From: Rhodospirillales bacterium
GTDB lineage: Bacteria; Pseudomonadota; Alphaproteobacteria; Rhodospirillales; Thalassospiraceae
Assembly (NCBI GenBank): GCA_019634165.1
Contig: JAHQVT010000006.1
Coordinates: forward strand, 744,001-808,000
Reading direction: 5' to 3'
DNA: 64,000 bases
Of the stretch, positions 31,537 through 41,478 are shown piece after piece. Under the pieces are notes generated by a model, which saw only the letters and a program-made list of their open reading frames with translations, was not told the origin of the DNA and did not search any database. A program made the translations under genes and the position numbers. Position 1 is the stretch's first letter. Every line of letters begins with the position of its first letter.

Positions 31537-32508
31537 CTATTTAGCGCGGTTAACCGCATGAATATTCAACATTTCCCATGCGATCGTCGCCCCGGCAAGC
31601 GATGTAATGTCCGAAACATCATAAGGCGGGGAAACTTCAACAACATCACTGCCAATCAGATTGATATGACCAGCAAGACCGCGCAGGATCGAAACTGCCT
31701 GATGGGTGGTCAAACCGCCCAAAACGGGTGTGCCGGTTCCCGGTGCATAGCACGGGTCAAGACCATCAATATCAAAGGTGATGTAAGCCGGATTATCGCC
31801 GACCGTTGCTTTGATCTTTTCAACAATCGCATCAATCGACATTGACTGAACGTCGGGGCCATACAGGATGTTGAACCCGTGGGTCGATTCATTATGGGTC
31901 CGAATGCCGACCTGAATAGATTTCGACGGATCAACAATGCCTTTTTGGGCAGCATGCCAGAACATGGTGCCGTGATCAATGCGCTCCCCATCATCTTCCC
32001 ATGTATCGGAATGGGCATCGAACTGGATCAGGGAAATGCCGTTACCATATTTTTCAGCATGCGCTTTCAAAACCGGGTAACTGATGAAGTGATCACCACC
32101 GATGGTCAGCATTTTGGCACCGGACTGAACGATATCACGGGCGTGATCTTCGATCATTTCCGGCAATTTTTCCGGGTGGCCCGGATCAATTACCATATCT
32201 CCGTAATCAACAACCGAAAGTTCGGCAAAGATATCGCGACCAGATGGGAAATGCGGTGCCCATGCAAGATTGGCCGACGCACGGCGCACACCCTGTGGGC
32301 CAAGTCGCGTTCCCGGTCGGCTTGACGTCGCCAGATCATAAGGAATGCCGGTCACGGCAATATCAATACCCTTCAGATCGCGCGAATAAATACGGCGCAT
32401 AAACGACAGCGCACCGGAATACATCGGTTCACTGGTGTTCTGATGCACAGATTTTGCCGTAAAGGCGTTGTCACCGCCCTTGGTGTCAATGACCCCAGTG
32501 CTGCTCAT
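31537..32508 (-). CDS. speB: Agmatinase (arginase/ureohydrolase family)
   Basis: Metal-binding GGDHFISYP, FDAHSDT, FDIDGLDPCYAPGTGTP; adjacent to puu genes. Confidence 0.92.
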   Translation of the reverse strand: MSSTGVIDTKGGDNAFTAKSVHQNTSEPMYSGALSFMRRIYSRDLKGIDIAVTGIPYDLATSSRPGTRLGPQGVRRASANLAWAPHFPSGRDIFAELSVVDYGDMVIDPGHPEKLPEMIEDHARDIVQSGAKMLTIGGDHFISYPVLKAHAEKYGNGISLIQFDAHSDTWEDDGERIDHGTMFWHAAQKGIVDPSKSIQVGIRTHNESTHGFNILYGPDVQSMSIDAIVEKIKATVGDNPAYITFDIDGLDPCYAPGTGTPVLGGLTTHQAVSILRGLAGHINLIGSDVVEVSPPYDVSDITSLAGATIAWEMLNIHAVNRAK

Positions 32509-32547
32509 TTTTCTTCCCTTATCTCCGAATAAGAACGTGCCTTAAAA

Positions 32548-34053
32548 TCAGGCGTCGCCCAGTGCGATCCAAGTCGACTTGATTTCACAGTATTTATCAA
32601 GCGCATGCAACGAACGGTCGCGACCCGTACCCGACTGTTTGTAACCACCAAACGGCATGGTGATGGACCCACCGTCCCAGCAATTCACCCAAACAAGACC
32701 CGAACGCAGTTTCTTTGCGGTCATGTGGGCCTTGTTAATATCGCGTGTCCAAACCGCCGCTGCCAAACCATATGGCGTATCATTTGCGGTCTGAACTGCT
32801 TCTTTCCAATCCTTGACCGAAATAACCGACAGAACCGGGCCAAAGATTTCTTCCTTGGCGATCGTCATGTCATTCTTGATGCCATCAAACACGGTCGGTT
32901 CAACGTAATAGCCACCAGACTCTGTCCGCGCACGTTTCCCGCCAGCACGTAAAACACCGCCCTCAGACGCACCCTTTTCGATATAGCCCAGAACGCGGTT
33001 CATCTGATTTTCATCGACAATCGCACCCATCTGGCTTTTCGGATCAAGCGGATCGCCCGGCTGCATTTTAGCACCTTCGGCAATGACCTTTTCGATGAAT
33101 TCATCCTTGATGCTTTCTTCGACAATCAAACGCGACCCTGCGGTGCAGACTTCACCCTGATTATAGAAGATACCACCGGCTGCGGCCGCGGCTGCGGCAT
33201 CCATGTCTGGGCAATCCGCCAAAACGATGTTCGGGCTTTTGCCACCACATTCAAGCCAGACGCGCTTCATGTTTGACTGACCGGCATATTGCAAGAACAG
33301 CTTGCCAACTTCGCCAGACCCGGTAAAGGCAATGCAATCAACATCTTCATGCAGGCCAAGCGCCTTGCCCGCCGTCGGGCCAAAGCCCGGAATTACGTTC
33401 AAAACACCTTCTGGAATTCCGGCTTCAACCGCGATTTCCGCAACACGAAGCGCGGTTAATGGGGATTGTTCAGCAGGTTTAAGGATGATCGAATTGCCCA
33501 TCGCCAATGCCGGGCCAAGCTTCCAGACCGCCATCATCAGCGGGAAGTTCCACGGCACCACAGCAGCAACCACACCAAGCGGTTCACGGGTGATCATGCC
33601 AATCGCATTAATTTCCGATGGCGATACTTCGTCATAAATCTTGTCGATCGCTTCGGCGTACCAACGAATGCATTTATAAGAAAGCGGGATATCATCACGG
33701 GCTGCCATCGCAATCGGCTTACCCATATCAAGGCTTTCCAAAAGGGCCAGTTCAGCCGCATTCTTTTCCAGAAGATCGGCGAAATGAAGCAAGATTGCCT
33801 TACGCTTTGCCGGGGCGGCTTCTGACCAACTGCCTTTTTCAAAGACTGCACGCGCAGAGGCGACCGCGCGATTGACATCTTCAACGTCACACTCGGCAAC
33901 CTTGGTCAAAACAGAACCGTCGCGCGGGCTGATGCAATCAAATGTCTTGCCTGATGCGGCGTCAACATAGGCACCGTTGATGAACGCTTTGTTGCGAATA
34001 TCAAGTGCTTTGGCTTGTGCAGTCAGCTGTTCAAAATTCAACGGATTGGTCAT
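32548..34053 (-). CDS. puuC: Aldehyde dehydrogenase, probable gamma-glutamyl-gamma-aminobutyraldehyde dehydrogenase
   Basis: VVPWNFPLMMAVWKLGPALAMGN, LECGGKSPNIV, GEVCTAGSRL; start at MTNPLNFEQL. Confidence 0.92.
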   Translation of the reverse strand: MTNPLNFEQLTAQAKALDIRNKAFINGAYVDAASGKTFDCISPRDGSVLTKVAECDVEDVNRAVASARAVFEKGSWSEAAPAKRKAILLHFADLLEKNAAELALLESLDMGKPIAMAARDDIPLSYKCIRWYAEAIDKIYDEVSPSEINAIGMITREPLGVVAAVVPWNFPLMMAVWKLGPALAMGNSIILKPAEQSPLTALRVAEIAVEAGIPEGVLNVIPGFGPTAGKALGLHEDVDCIAFTGSGEVGKLFLQYAGQSNMKRVWLECGGKSPNIVLADCPDMDAAAAAAAGGIFYNQGEVCTAGSRLIVEESIKDEFIEKVIAEGAKMQPGDPLDPKSQMGAIVDENQMNRVLGYIEKGASEGGVLRAGGKRARTESGGYYVEPTVFDGIKNDMTIAKEEIFGPVLSVISVKDWKEAVQTANDTPYGLAAAVWTRDINKAHMTAKKLRSGLVWVNCWDGGSITMPFGGYKQSGTGRDRSLHALDKYCEIKSTWIALGDA

Positions 34054-34149
34054 CGGAAATCTCCTGACGGATGGCGCTTTTTGGGTCTTGTTCAATTTTG
34101 GTGTTTTTGTCGGGTGTCGTACCCGGTTGATCACGCGATCAATTAGATA

Positions 34150-34698
34150 TCAGTAAGATGGCGGAGTTGCGGCACTGACAATTTCACATTCACCATCCCC
34201 GACATTGCGGAAACGGTGCGGAATTTCCGCATTGAAATAATAGGCATCACCAGGGCCAAGAACCTTGACCCTCTCACCCACCGTTACTTCAAGTTTCCCG
34301 CGAATGACAACACCGGCTTCTTCGCCTTTCTGGACAATAAGGTTATCGCCCGTGTCGCCACCCGCTGGATACGTTTCATGCAGCACGCGCAATTTACGAT
34401 CTTTGCGCGATGCCCCGACAAGACGCATCGACATTGTCCCGTCAGAAAGTTCGACAAGATCTTCTTTTTTAAAGAAGATTTCTTCACCGTTATCAAGGTC
34501 GATGGTGAAGAAATCGATCATGCTCATGGGGATGCCTGCCAACACCTTGGCAAGGCTATCAATAGATGGGCTGACCCGGTTTTGTTCGATCGTTGAAATT
34601 GTGCTGTTCGTAACACCGGCACGGCGTGCCAGTTCACGTTGCGACAGCCCATACATGCTGCGCACAGCCTTCAAACGATCCCCTACCTTTTGAGACAT
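34150..34698 (-). CDS. puuR: XRE-family regulator with C-terminal cupin domain (PuuR-like)
   Basis: HTH LSQRELARRAGVTNSTISTIEQN; cupin C-terminus; within puu cluster. Confidence 0.9.
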   Translation of the reverse strand: MSQKVGDRLKAVRSMYGLSQRELARRAGVTNSTISTIEQNRVSPSIDSLAKVLAGIPMSMIDFFTIDLDNGEEIFFKKEDLVELSDGTMSMRLVGASRKDRKLRVLHETYPAGGDTGDNLIVQKGEEAGVVIRGKLEVTVGERVKVLGPGDAYYFNAEIPHRFRNVGDGECEIVSAATPPSY

Positions 34699-34737
34699 TC
34701 CCGTCTTTTCCCTGTCGAACTTTTTTGTTTAGGTGCG

Positions 34738-36120
34738 TTAGACCGCATCAAGGTACCAGCGATATTCAAGCTGGGTGACCTCGGCAAAGAATTCGTCATA
34801 TTCCGCCCGACGGCAAATATCGAAGACTTCAACAAATCGCTCGCCCAGATATTCCTTGACGATTTTCCCTTCGACAAACTGATCGAGTGCGGAAATCATG
34901 CTGCGCGGGACGATCTTGCCGCCGTGCTGCTCATATCCGTTACCCGTGGTCGGCTCACCCGGATCAAGTTTGTTTTTCATGCCGTAATGCATTCCAGCCA
35001 GAACACATGCCAGGACCAAATACGGGTTGGCATCTGCCCCCGATACGCGGTGTTCAACACGGGCGGCTTTTGGGCTACCGGCCGGGATACGCAGTGCGAC
35101 AGTCCGGTTATTCAGCCCCCAGTTTGGCGACATCGGCGCATAGGCCTTGTTCTGGAACCGGCGGAAAGAATTCGGGTTCGGTGCAAAGATCGCCATGCTT
35201 TCAAACATTGCTTCTTGCAGGCCACCAATCGCGAAACGCAGATTGTCCGAAACTTCTTCATCGGCAACTGGCGAAAGAACGTTATTACCGTCTTCATCCC
35301 GCAACGATACGTGCACATGAAGACCATTACCCGCCTGATCTGAATACGGTTTTGCCATAAAGGTCGCCGTGACACCGTGGTCCCAGGCAATGCCTTTGAC
35401 AACGCGTTTAAGCTGCATGGCGTGATCAGCCGCAATCATCGGATCGGTAACGTGACCAAGGTTGATTTCAAACTGACCGGGGCCAGCTTCGGCAACAATG
35501 GTATCTGCCGGAATGTCCTGACGGTTCAGTTCGGCAACGGCATCATGCAATACGCGCTCAAAATCTTCGATCTGCTGCAGGCCATAAACCTGAACACCGT
35601 CCGATGCAATCCCACCACCAAGCGGCTGGGGCGGCAACGGGGCTGCAGTTTCCTGATTCTGATCGGCAAGATAGAATTCAAGTTCAAGTGCGACAGTCGG
35701 ATAAAAACCGTCTGCAGACATGCGATCAACAACCGCTTGAAGCACGTTGCGCGGATCAGCAAAGAATTTCGAACCATCAAGGTTATGAAGGCTCATCATC
35801 ACCTGTGCGAGTGGCAATTCGCCATACGGCACGCGACAAAGAGTTCCCGGGATCGGTTTTGCCAGATTGTCCTGATCACCGCTCGACCAAAGAAGCCCTG
35901 TGCCTTCCGGGGTATCGCCCGTGATGTCGACAAGACATACGGAACCCGGCAGGTTCACACCTTCATGAAAGCTTTTGATGAATTTTTGCTTGCTGATTCG
36001 TTTGCCACGAAACACACCGTTGATGTCTGGGATCAACAGTTCGACAAGTTCGATATCAGGATTTTCTTCAAAGAATCGTTGGGCTTCTGCCCTACTGTCT
36101 TCGACGAACGACTTGTTCAT
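34738..36120 (-). CDS. puuA: Glutamine synthetase family protein, probable gamma-glutamylputrescine synthetase
   Basis: GS fold: VALELEFYL, EAGPGQFEINLGHV, NGLHVHVSLRD, RVSGADANPYLVLACVLAGM; cluster context. Confidence 0.92.
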   Translation of the reverse strand: MNKSFVEDSRAEAQRFFEENPDIELVELLIPDINGVFRGKRISKQKFIKSFHEGVNLPGSVCLVDITGDTPEGTGLLWSSGDQDNLAKPIPGTLCRVPYGELPLAQVMMSLHNLDGSKFFADPRNVLQAVVDRMSADGFYPTVALELEFYLADQNQETAAPLPPQPLGGGIASDGVQVYGLQQIEDFERVLHDAVAELNRQDIPADTIVAEAGPGQFEINLGHVTDPMIAADHAMQLKRVVKGIAWDHGVTATFMAKPYSDQAGNGLHVHVSLRDEDGNNVLSPVADEEVSDNLRFAIGGLQEAMFESMAIFAPNPNSFRRFQNKAYAPMSPNWGLNNRTVALRIPAGSPKAARVEHRVSGADANPYLVLACVLAGMHYGMKNKLDPGEPTTGNGYEQHGGKIVPRSMISALDQFVEGKIVKEYLGERFVEVFDICRRAEYDEFFAEVTQLEYRWYLDAV

Positions 36121-36356
36121 CGTCTTATACTCCCAGAAAAGGCCTTCTATTACAGGGTTTATCCCTAAGCCTCACAGTGCCGTGCCGCGATGCCCCGGTC
36201 AAGTCCAATCGTTCGATATATCGTGCAAATCATGCAGTGCAATAAAATCCTCCCTGCGAAACGACGCACTGAAGCCAATCATCCTGCACGAACCACCTCA
36301 CATCAAAAAACAAGAAATAATTGCGAAAAAATTTGCGAAAAAATCCTCTTGCAAAG

Positions 36357-36376
36357 GTGTTCAAAAAAACGAACAC
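36357..36376. promoter_or_regulatory. Candidate operator upstream of spuC (inverted repeat GTGTTC-N8-GAACAC)
   Basis: Perfect 6-bp arms in the puuA/spuC divergent intergenic region; ATGTTCAACAT palindrome follows at 36386-36396. Confidence 0.45.
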
Positions 36377-36436
36377 TGGAAACAGATGTTCAACATATCG
36401 CACAAAAGCAGACCAGCATCGCTGTCAGGAGACGTT

Positions 36437-37807
36437 ATGAATAATTTCGACAAAACCGCCTATTGGCAGGACATTGACCAAGCGCACCATATTCACCCGT
36501 TCACAGATACAGCGGATTTGAATAACCGTGGCACACGGGTTATCACCAGTGCCAAGGGTGTCTTTATCGAAGACTCCAACGGCAAAAGCTATCTTGATGG
36601 CATGGCTGGTCTTTGGTGTGTCAATATCGGCTATGGCCGCAAGGAACTTGCCGATGCGGCTTATGCCCAAATGCTGGAACTGCCCTATTACAACAACTTC
36701 TTCCAGTGCGCGAACACCCCGGCAATCGAGCTTTCCAAAGTTCTTGCTGAAATCACGCCAGAAGGCCTGAACCACGTCTTTTATGCCAATTCCGGGTCCG
36801 AAGCGAACGACACGGTTGTTCGTATGGTGCACCAGTATTGGAACCTTAAAGCTCAGCCCGAACGCAAAGTCATCATCAGTCGCAAAAATGCCTATCATGG
36901 TTCGACCGTTGCTGGCGCGTCACTTGGCGGCATGGCCGGAATGCATTCACAGGGTGGATCACTTCTGCCCGACGTTGTGCATATTGATCAGCCATACTGG
37001 TACGGCGAAGGTGGTGATCACACCCCCGAAGAATTCGGCCTGATTGCCGCGCGCAAGCTTGAAGAAAAGATCGAAGAACTTGGCGCAGACCGCGTTGGCG
37101 CATTTATTGGTGAACCGATCCAGGGTGCTGGTGGCGTGATCATTCCGCCTTCGACCTACTGGCCTGAAATTCAGCGTATCTGTAAAAAATACGACATTCT
37201 TCTAATTGCTGATGAAGTTATCTGTGGCTTTGGCCGTACCGGTGAGTGGTTCGGTTGCGATACATTTGACATCAAACCGGATTTGATGCCGATGGCAAAA
37301 GGCATGTCATCTGGGTATCTTCCGATTTCTGCTGTCATGGTTGGTGATCGCGTTGCGGATGTTTTGATCAACCAGTGCGGTGAATTCACCCACGGCTTCA
37401 CCTATTCCGGTCACCCGGCATGTGCGGCTGTGGCATTGGAAAACATCCGTATCCTGCGCGAAGAAAAAATGGTCGAACGCGTGCATGACGACATCGGTCC
37501 TTACTTTGCCAAGGCGCTTAAAACCCTTGAAGACCATCCGTTGGTCGGTGCAGTTGAAACCATCGGGCTGATTGCTGGCATGCCGCTGGTTGATGACAAG
37601 AAAACGCGCAAACCGTTTGAAAAACCGGGAACCGTTGGCACCATCTGCCGGGATGCCTGTGTTGCCAATGGTGTAATCTCGCGCGCCTGTGGCGACCGTA
37701 TGGTTCTCTCACCGCCGCTTTGCATCAGCAAAGATGAAGTCGACGAGTTGGTCAAACGGCTCCGCGCTGCACTTGATGATACAGCCAAGAAAATCGGAAA
37801 AATGTAA
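36437..37807 (+). CDS. spuC: Class III aminotransferase, probable putrescine-pyruvate aminotransferase
   Basis: MNNFDKTAYWQDIDQAHHIHPFTDTADLNNRG..., ADEVICGFGRTGEWFG, MAKGMSSGYLPISAVMV; Shine-Dalgarno aggag upstream. Confidence 0.92.
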   Translation: MNNFDKTAYWQDIDQAHHIHPFTDTADLNNRGTRVITSAKGVFIEDSNGKSYLDGMAGLWCVNIGYGRKELADAAYAQMLELPYYNNFFQCANTPAIELSKVLAEITPEGLNHVFYANSGSEANDTVVRMVHQYWNLKAQPERKVIISRKNAYHGSTVAGASLGGMAGMHSQGGSLLPDVVHIDQPYWYGEGGDHTPEEFGLIAARKLEEKIEELGADRVGAFIGEPIQGAGGVIIPPSTYWPEIQRICKKYDILLIADEVICGFGRTGEWFGCDTFDIKPDLMPMAKGMSSGYLPISAVMVGDRVADVLINQCGEFTHGFTYSGHPACAAVALENIRILREEKMVERVHDDIGPYFAKALKTLEDHPLVGAVETIGLIAGMPLVDDKKTRKPFEKPGTVGTICRDACVANGVISRACGDRMVLSPPLCISKDEVDELVKRLRAALDDTAKKIGKM

Positions 37808-37836
37808 TCACACTTCGATTACAATGACTTACTGTA

Positions 37837-37872
37837 ATACCCGGCGTGAGTTATCATTGCCGGGTATTTTTA
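37837..37872 (+). terminator. Terminator after spuC
   Basis: atacccggc...gccgggtat followed by T run. Confidence 0.85.
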
Positions 37873-37925
37873 TCTAGCCTCTATCCAACCCCACGCACAC
37901 CACCTTTTCGCCCAAAGAGACATCC

Positions 37926-39275
37926 ATGCTCAAACGCATCTATCAGCCCATGGCTTACCAAACAGACACCCTGCCCAAAAGTTACTGGGCCGAAAGTGTC
38001 CCAACCCTGCCCGATTGCGAAAAACTGCCAATCGAAGGCTCACTCAAGGCCGATGTTGCGATCATTGGTGGCGGCTATTGCGGGTTGTCTGCGGCATTGG
38101 AACTGGCCAAAAATGGTGCGGATGTTGCGGTTTTTGATGCCGGGCGCAGCGGCTGGGGCGCATCTGGGCGCAATGGCGGCTTTTGTTGTATGGGCGGCAG
38201 CGGCAAGGATTACGGTTATCTTGCCAAAAAGTTTGGCGATGACGCGGTTAAACAGTTTGCCCGCATTCAACGTGACGCCATTGAACTTGTTGAACATCGC
38301 CTTACCGATTGGAATATTGATGCTGATCGTCATTCCGACGGTGAAGTTGTTCTGGCCCATAAGCCAAACCGCATTCGCGAATTACATCACGAGGCCGATG
38401 AACTTGCCCATTTCACAGACATCAAAACCGCGTTTCTAGACCGCGACGCCCTTACTGAGCGCGGGTTACACGCCAAGGACACCTATGGTGGGCTACATGT
38501 TAAGGCGGGGTTTGGCTTAAACCCCCTGAAATACTTGGCCGGGCTTCATGCGCAATGTATTGCAGCAGGTGTTCGAATATTCGAACAGGCAAAAATCGAC
38601 CGTTTTTCGGAACATGGCGACCAATATCTGCTTCATGCCGGGGATGTTCAAATATCGGCTGGCAAGATCGTGATTGCCACCAACGGATATAGTTCCGAAA
38701 ACCTGCCCAACTGGATTGGTGGGCGCTTAATGCCGGTATTTTCAGGCATTCTGGTTACCCGACCCATGAGTGACGATGAATTGGCAGCACAAGGCTGGAC
38801 CAGTGACTTGATGGCCTTTGACAGCCGGATTTTGCTGCATTATTTCCGCAAGCTTCCTGATAATCGTTTTCTGTTTGGTGGACGTGGCGGCATAACCGCA
38901 ACGCCAGCGGCCTTTGAGGCAGGGAAACGTGACCTTCTTGATAACTTCAATCGCATGTTTCCGGCATGGCGCAATATCGAGTTAACCCATCACTGGAATG
39001 GTCTTGCCTGCCTGTCGCAAAGCTGGCGTCCCTATATCGGCCGTGTTCCGGGGCATCATGACGTCTGGACAGCGCTTGCCTGGCATGGCAACGGCGTTGC
39101 GCTGGGAAGTATTGGCGGGAAACTTTTGGCCGAACGTATGCTCGGCACAAAGGATGATGCAGATCTCGGATCGGTTTTGACAACACCAATGGACAAGTTC
39201 CCAATGCCTGTCCTACGACGGATGGCGCGGTCTGTTGCTTATCGTTATTACGGGTTCCGTGATCAGTTTGCCTAA
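37926..39275 (+). CDS. puuB: FAD-dependent oxidoreductase, PuuB-like (gamma-glutamylputrescine oxidase)
   Basis: VAIIGGGYCGLSAALELAKNGADVAVFDAGRSGWGASGRNGGFCCMGG; cluster context. Confidence 0.88.
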   Translation: MLKRIYQPMAYQTDTLPKSYWAESVPTLPDCEKLPIEGSLKADVAIIGGGYCGLSAALELAKNGADVAVFDAGRSGWGASGRNGGFCCMGGSGKDYGYLAKKFGDDAVKQFARIQRDAIELVEHRLTDWNIDADRHSDGEVVLAHKPNRIRELHHEADELAHFTDIKTAFLDRDALTERGLHAKDTYGGLHVKAGFGLNPLKYLAGLHAQCIAAGVRIFEQAKIDRFSEHGDQYLLHAGDVQISAGKIVIATNGYSSENLPNWIGGRLMPVFSGILVTRPMSDDELAAQGWTSDLMAFDSRILLHYFRKLPDNRFLFGGRGGITATPAAFEAGKRDLLDNFNRMFPAWRNIELTHHWNGLACLSQSWRPYIGRVPGHHDVWTALAWHGNGVALGSIGGKLLAERMLGTKDDADLGSVLTTPMDKFPMPVLRRMARSVAYRYYGFRDQFA

Positions 39276-39360
39276 AGCGCAAAACTGACATATGTCATGT
39301 CTGATCACAGCACCATGCGTTAATGCTGTGCCATCCTGATCGCATTACAGGTTTGATATC

Positions 39361-39858
39361 ATGTCCGACAAACAGCCGACCCTTGCCGAAATCAAGGAAC
39401 GCCGCGAAATCGCAACCCGCCGTATCAAGGATGATACCGGGATTGATCAGGACATGATCAAAAACATCGTTCATGGCTTTTACGCCAAGGTCCGCGACGA
39501 TGATTTACTCGGTCCGGTATTTGATGAAAAAGTCGAAAACTGGGACCACCATCTAGATCGCATGGTGATGTTTTGGTCTTCCGTCGCCCTTGCCACCGGC
39601 AATTATGACGGCCGCCCGATGCAAAAGCATTTACCGCTTAAAATCACCCGTCATCATTTTGACCGTTGGTTGCAGCTTTTTGCGCAAACACTTTCTGAAT
39701 ATTGCAAAGAACCTGCTGCCAGACATTTCATGGAACGCGCCCTTCGCATCGCTTCAAGCTTTGAAATCGGCATTGCCGCGCATAACGGCGTGATCCTTGG
39801 CAAGGGCGAACGCTATGACCCGGTGACAAATTGGACACCGGATGGCAGTGGCGCATAG
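39361..39858 (+). CDS. Group III truncated hemoglobin
   Basis: IVHGFYAKVRDDDLLGPVFDEKVENWDHHLDRMVMFWSSVALATGNYDGRPMQKHLPLKITRHHFDRWLQLF. Confidence 0.88.
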   Translation: MSDKQPTLAEIKERREIATRRIKDDTGIDQDMIKNIVHGFYAKVRDDDLLGPVFDEKVENWDHHLDRMVMFWSSVALATGNYDGRPMQKHLPLKITRHHFDRWLQLFAQTLSEYCKEPAARHFMERALRIASSFEIGIAAHNGVILGKGERYDPVTNWTPDGSGA

Positions 39859-39925
39859 CAAACCAAACGCCACTGCATCTAAACTTACCTTGGAATATGG
39901 ACCGCTGTTCAAAGTAGACCGCTCA

Positions 39926-41242
39926 TCACAGACGGTCGCGGATCGAATACCAAACCATCGCCGCCACCAAAAGCGGGAAGCGCAATGCCTTGCCGCCGGG
40001 GAAAACCGGAATTTTCAGGTTCGACATCACATCAAACCGTTCCATCGTTCCGCCAACCGCATCGGCCATGATCTGCCCAGCCAAGGTCGCCATGGCAACG
40101 CCGTGCCCGGAATAGCCCGTCGCGGTAAAGACATTATCTTCGATCTTACGGAAGAACGGCATGCGGTTCATCGTAATTGCAAGCGTCCCGCCCCAGCCAT
40201 AATCAATCTTAACGTCTTTAAGCTGCGGATAGACTTCAATCATATGCGGTGAAACAAAAGACTTAATGTCTTTTGGGAAGGTGTAGCCGTATGTTTCGCC
40301 ACCGCCAAACAACATGCGTTTATCGGCACTTAGACGGTAATAGTTGATCACGAACTTTGAATCCGCGACCGCCACATCATCACGGATCAATTCGCGCGCC
40401 AAATCATCAGAAAGCGGTTCGGTCGCAATAATGAAATTATTGATCGGCATAACCCGTTTGGCCACCCGATCTTCCAGCCCATCAAGATACCCGTTACAAC
40501 CAAGAATCACTTTGTTAGCGCTAACAACCGCGCCATCCTTGGTCTTGACCGTAACCTTGCCTGCCTGATTTTCATAAGACGTTACAACCGCACCTTCAAA
40601 AATCCGTGCCCCGGCAGCACGTGCGGCATTCGCAATACCCAGTGCGAAATTAAGCGGGTGAATATGCCCCGCCCCCATATCAAGCGAGCCGCCATGATAG
40701 AACGACGTGCCCAGCATCTCGCGCATTTCATCGCGGTCGACATTGCGAATATCCTGATATCCGTATTCGTCGCGCAGCTTTTCGCTATAGGCATGGCTAT
40801 CAGCAACAAACCGTGCGCGATGATCGGCATGCAAAATGCCCGGTTTCCAATCGCACTTAATCCCATGCTTGGCGATCAGGGATTTGACGATGTCTTTGGA
40901 TTGTTCGGCAATATCCCAAAGCTTTTTGGCATCATCGCGCCCAACCATCTTTTCCAGATCGTCCTGTTCACGGCGCTGACCGGAACCAACTTGCCCGCCA
41001 TTGCGGCCAGATGCCCCCCATCCAACCCGGTGGGCTTCAAGCAAAATGACGTCAAATCCACGCTCTGCTAAGTGCAAAGCCGATGACAACCCGGTAAAGC
41101 CGCCCCCAATGACAACAATGTCGCAGGTTTGGTCCCCTTCAAGCTTGGCAAACGGTTCGGTCGCATTGGCAGTTGCTGCGTAATAGGACGCAGGATATGC
41201 CCCGGCCGTGTCATTGGCAGTCAGCAAATTTGGGGTAAACAC
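39926..41242 (-). CDS. puuB: Second PuuB-like FAD-dependent oxidoreductase
   Basis: CDIVVIGGGFTGLSSALHLAERGFDVILLEAHRVGWGASGRNGGQVGSGQRREQ. Confidence 0.88.
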   Translation of the reverse strand: MFTPNLLTANDTAGAYPASYYAATANATEPFAKLEGDQTCDIVVIGGGFTGLSSALHLAERGFDVILLEAHRVGWGASGRNGGQVGSGQRREQDDLEKMVGRDDAKKLWDIAEQSKDIVKSLIAKHGIKCDWKPGILHADHRARFVADSHAYSEKLRDEYGYQDIRNVDRDEMREMLGTSFYHGGSLDMGAGHIHPLNFALGIANAARAAGARIFEGAVVTSYENQAGKVTVKTKDGAVVSANKVILGCNGYLDGLEDRVAKRVMPINNFIIATEPLSDDLARELIRDDVAVADSKFVINYYRLSADKRMLFGGGETYGYTFPKDIKSFVSPHMIEVYPQLKDVKIDYGWGGTLAITMNRMPFFRKIEDNVFTATGYSGHGVAMATLAGQIMADAVGGTMERFDVMSNLKIPVFPGGKALRFPLLVAAMVWYSIRDRL

Positions 41243-41478
41243 GAGGAGGCCTCATTTTTGGTTGGTGGCGATGGCCCATCCTGCCCGAACAGCGCCATCT
41301 ATCAAGGGAAAACTGCGCTTTCAAACAGTTCCAAACGCATTTCACCGATTATGCCAAAACAAATCAGATCAAGGAAAAAGGATTGCGCAAAGCCCTGCTC
41401 AAACCGCGATAAATGCAAGCCGATCAGATGCTAAGTCTGGTGCTGCCCGTCGCCTGAATGGGTCTGAGTTTTAGAGTC

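Noticed and set aside
35975-36436. 154-codon N-terminal extension of the spuC ORF
   Set aside because: Overlaps puuA on the other strand; recognisable aminotransferase N-terminus and Shine-Dalgarno place the start at 36437.
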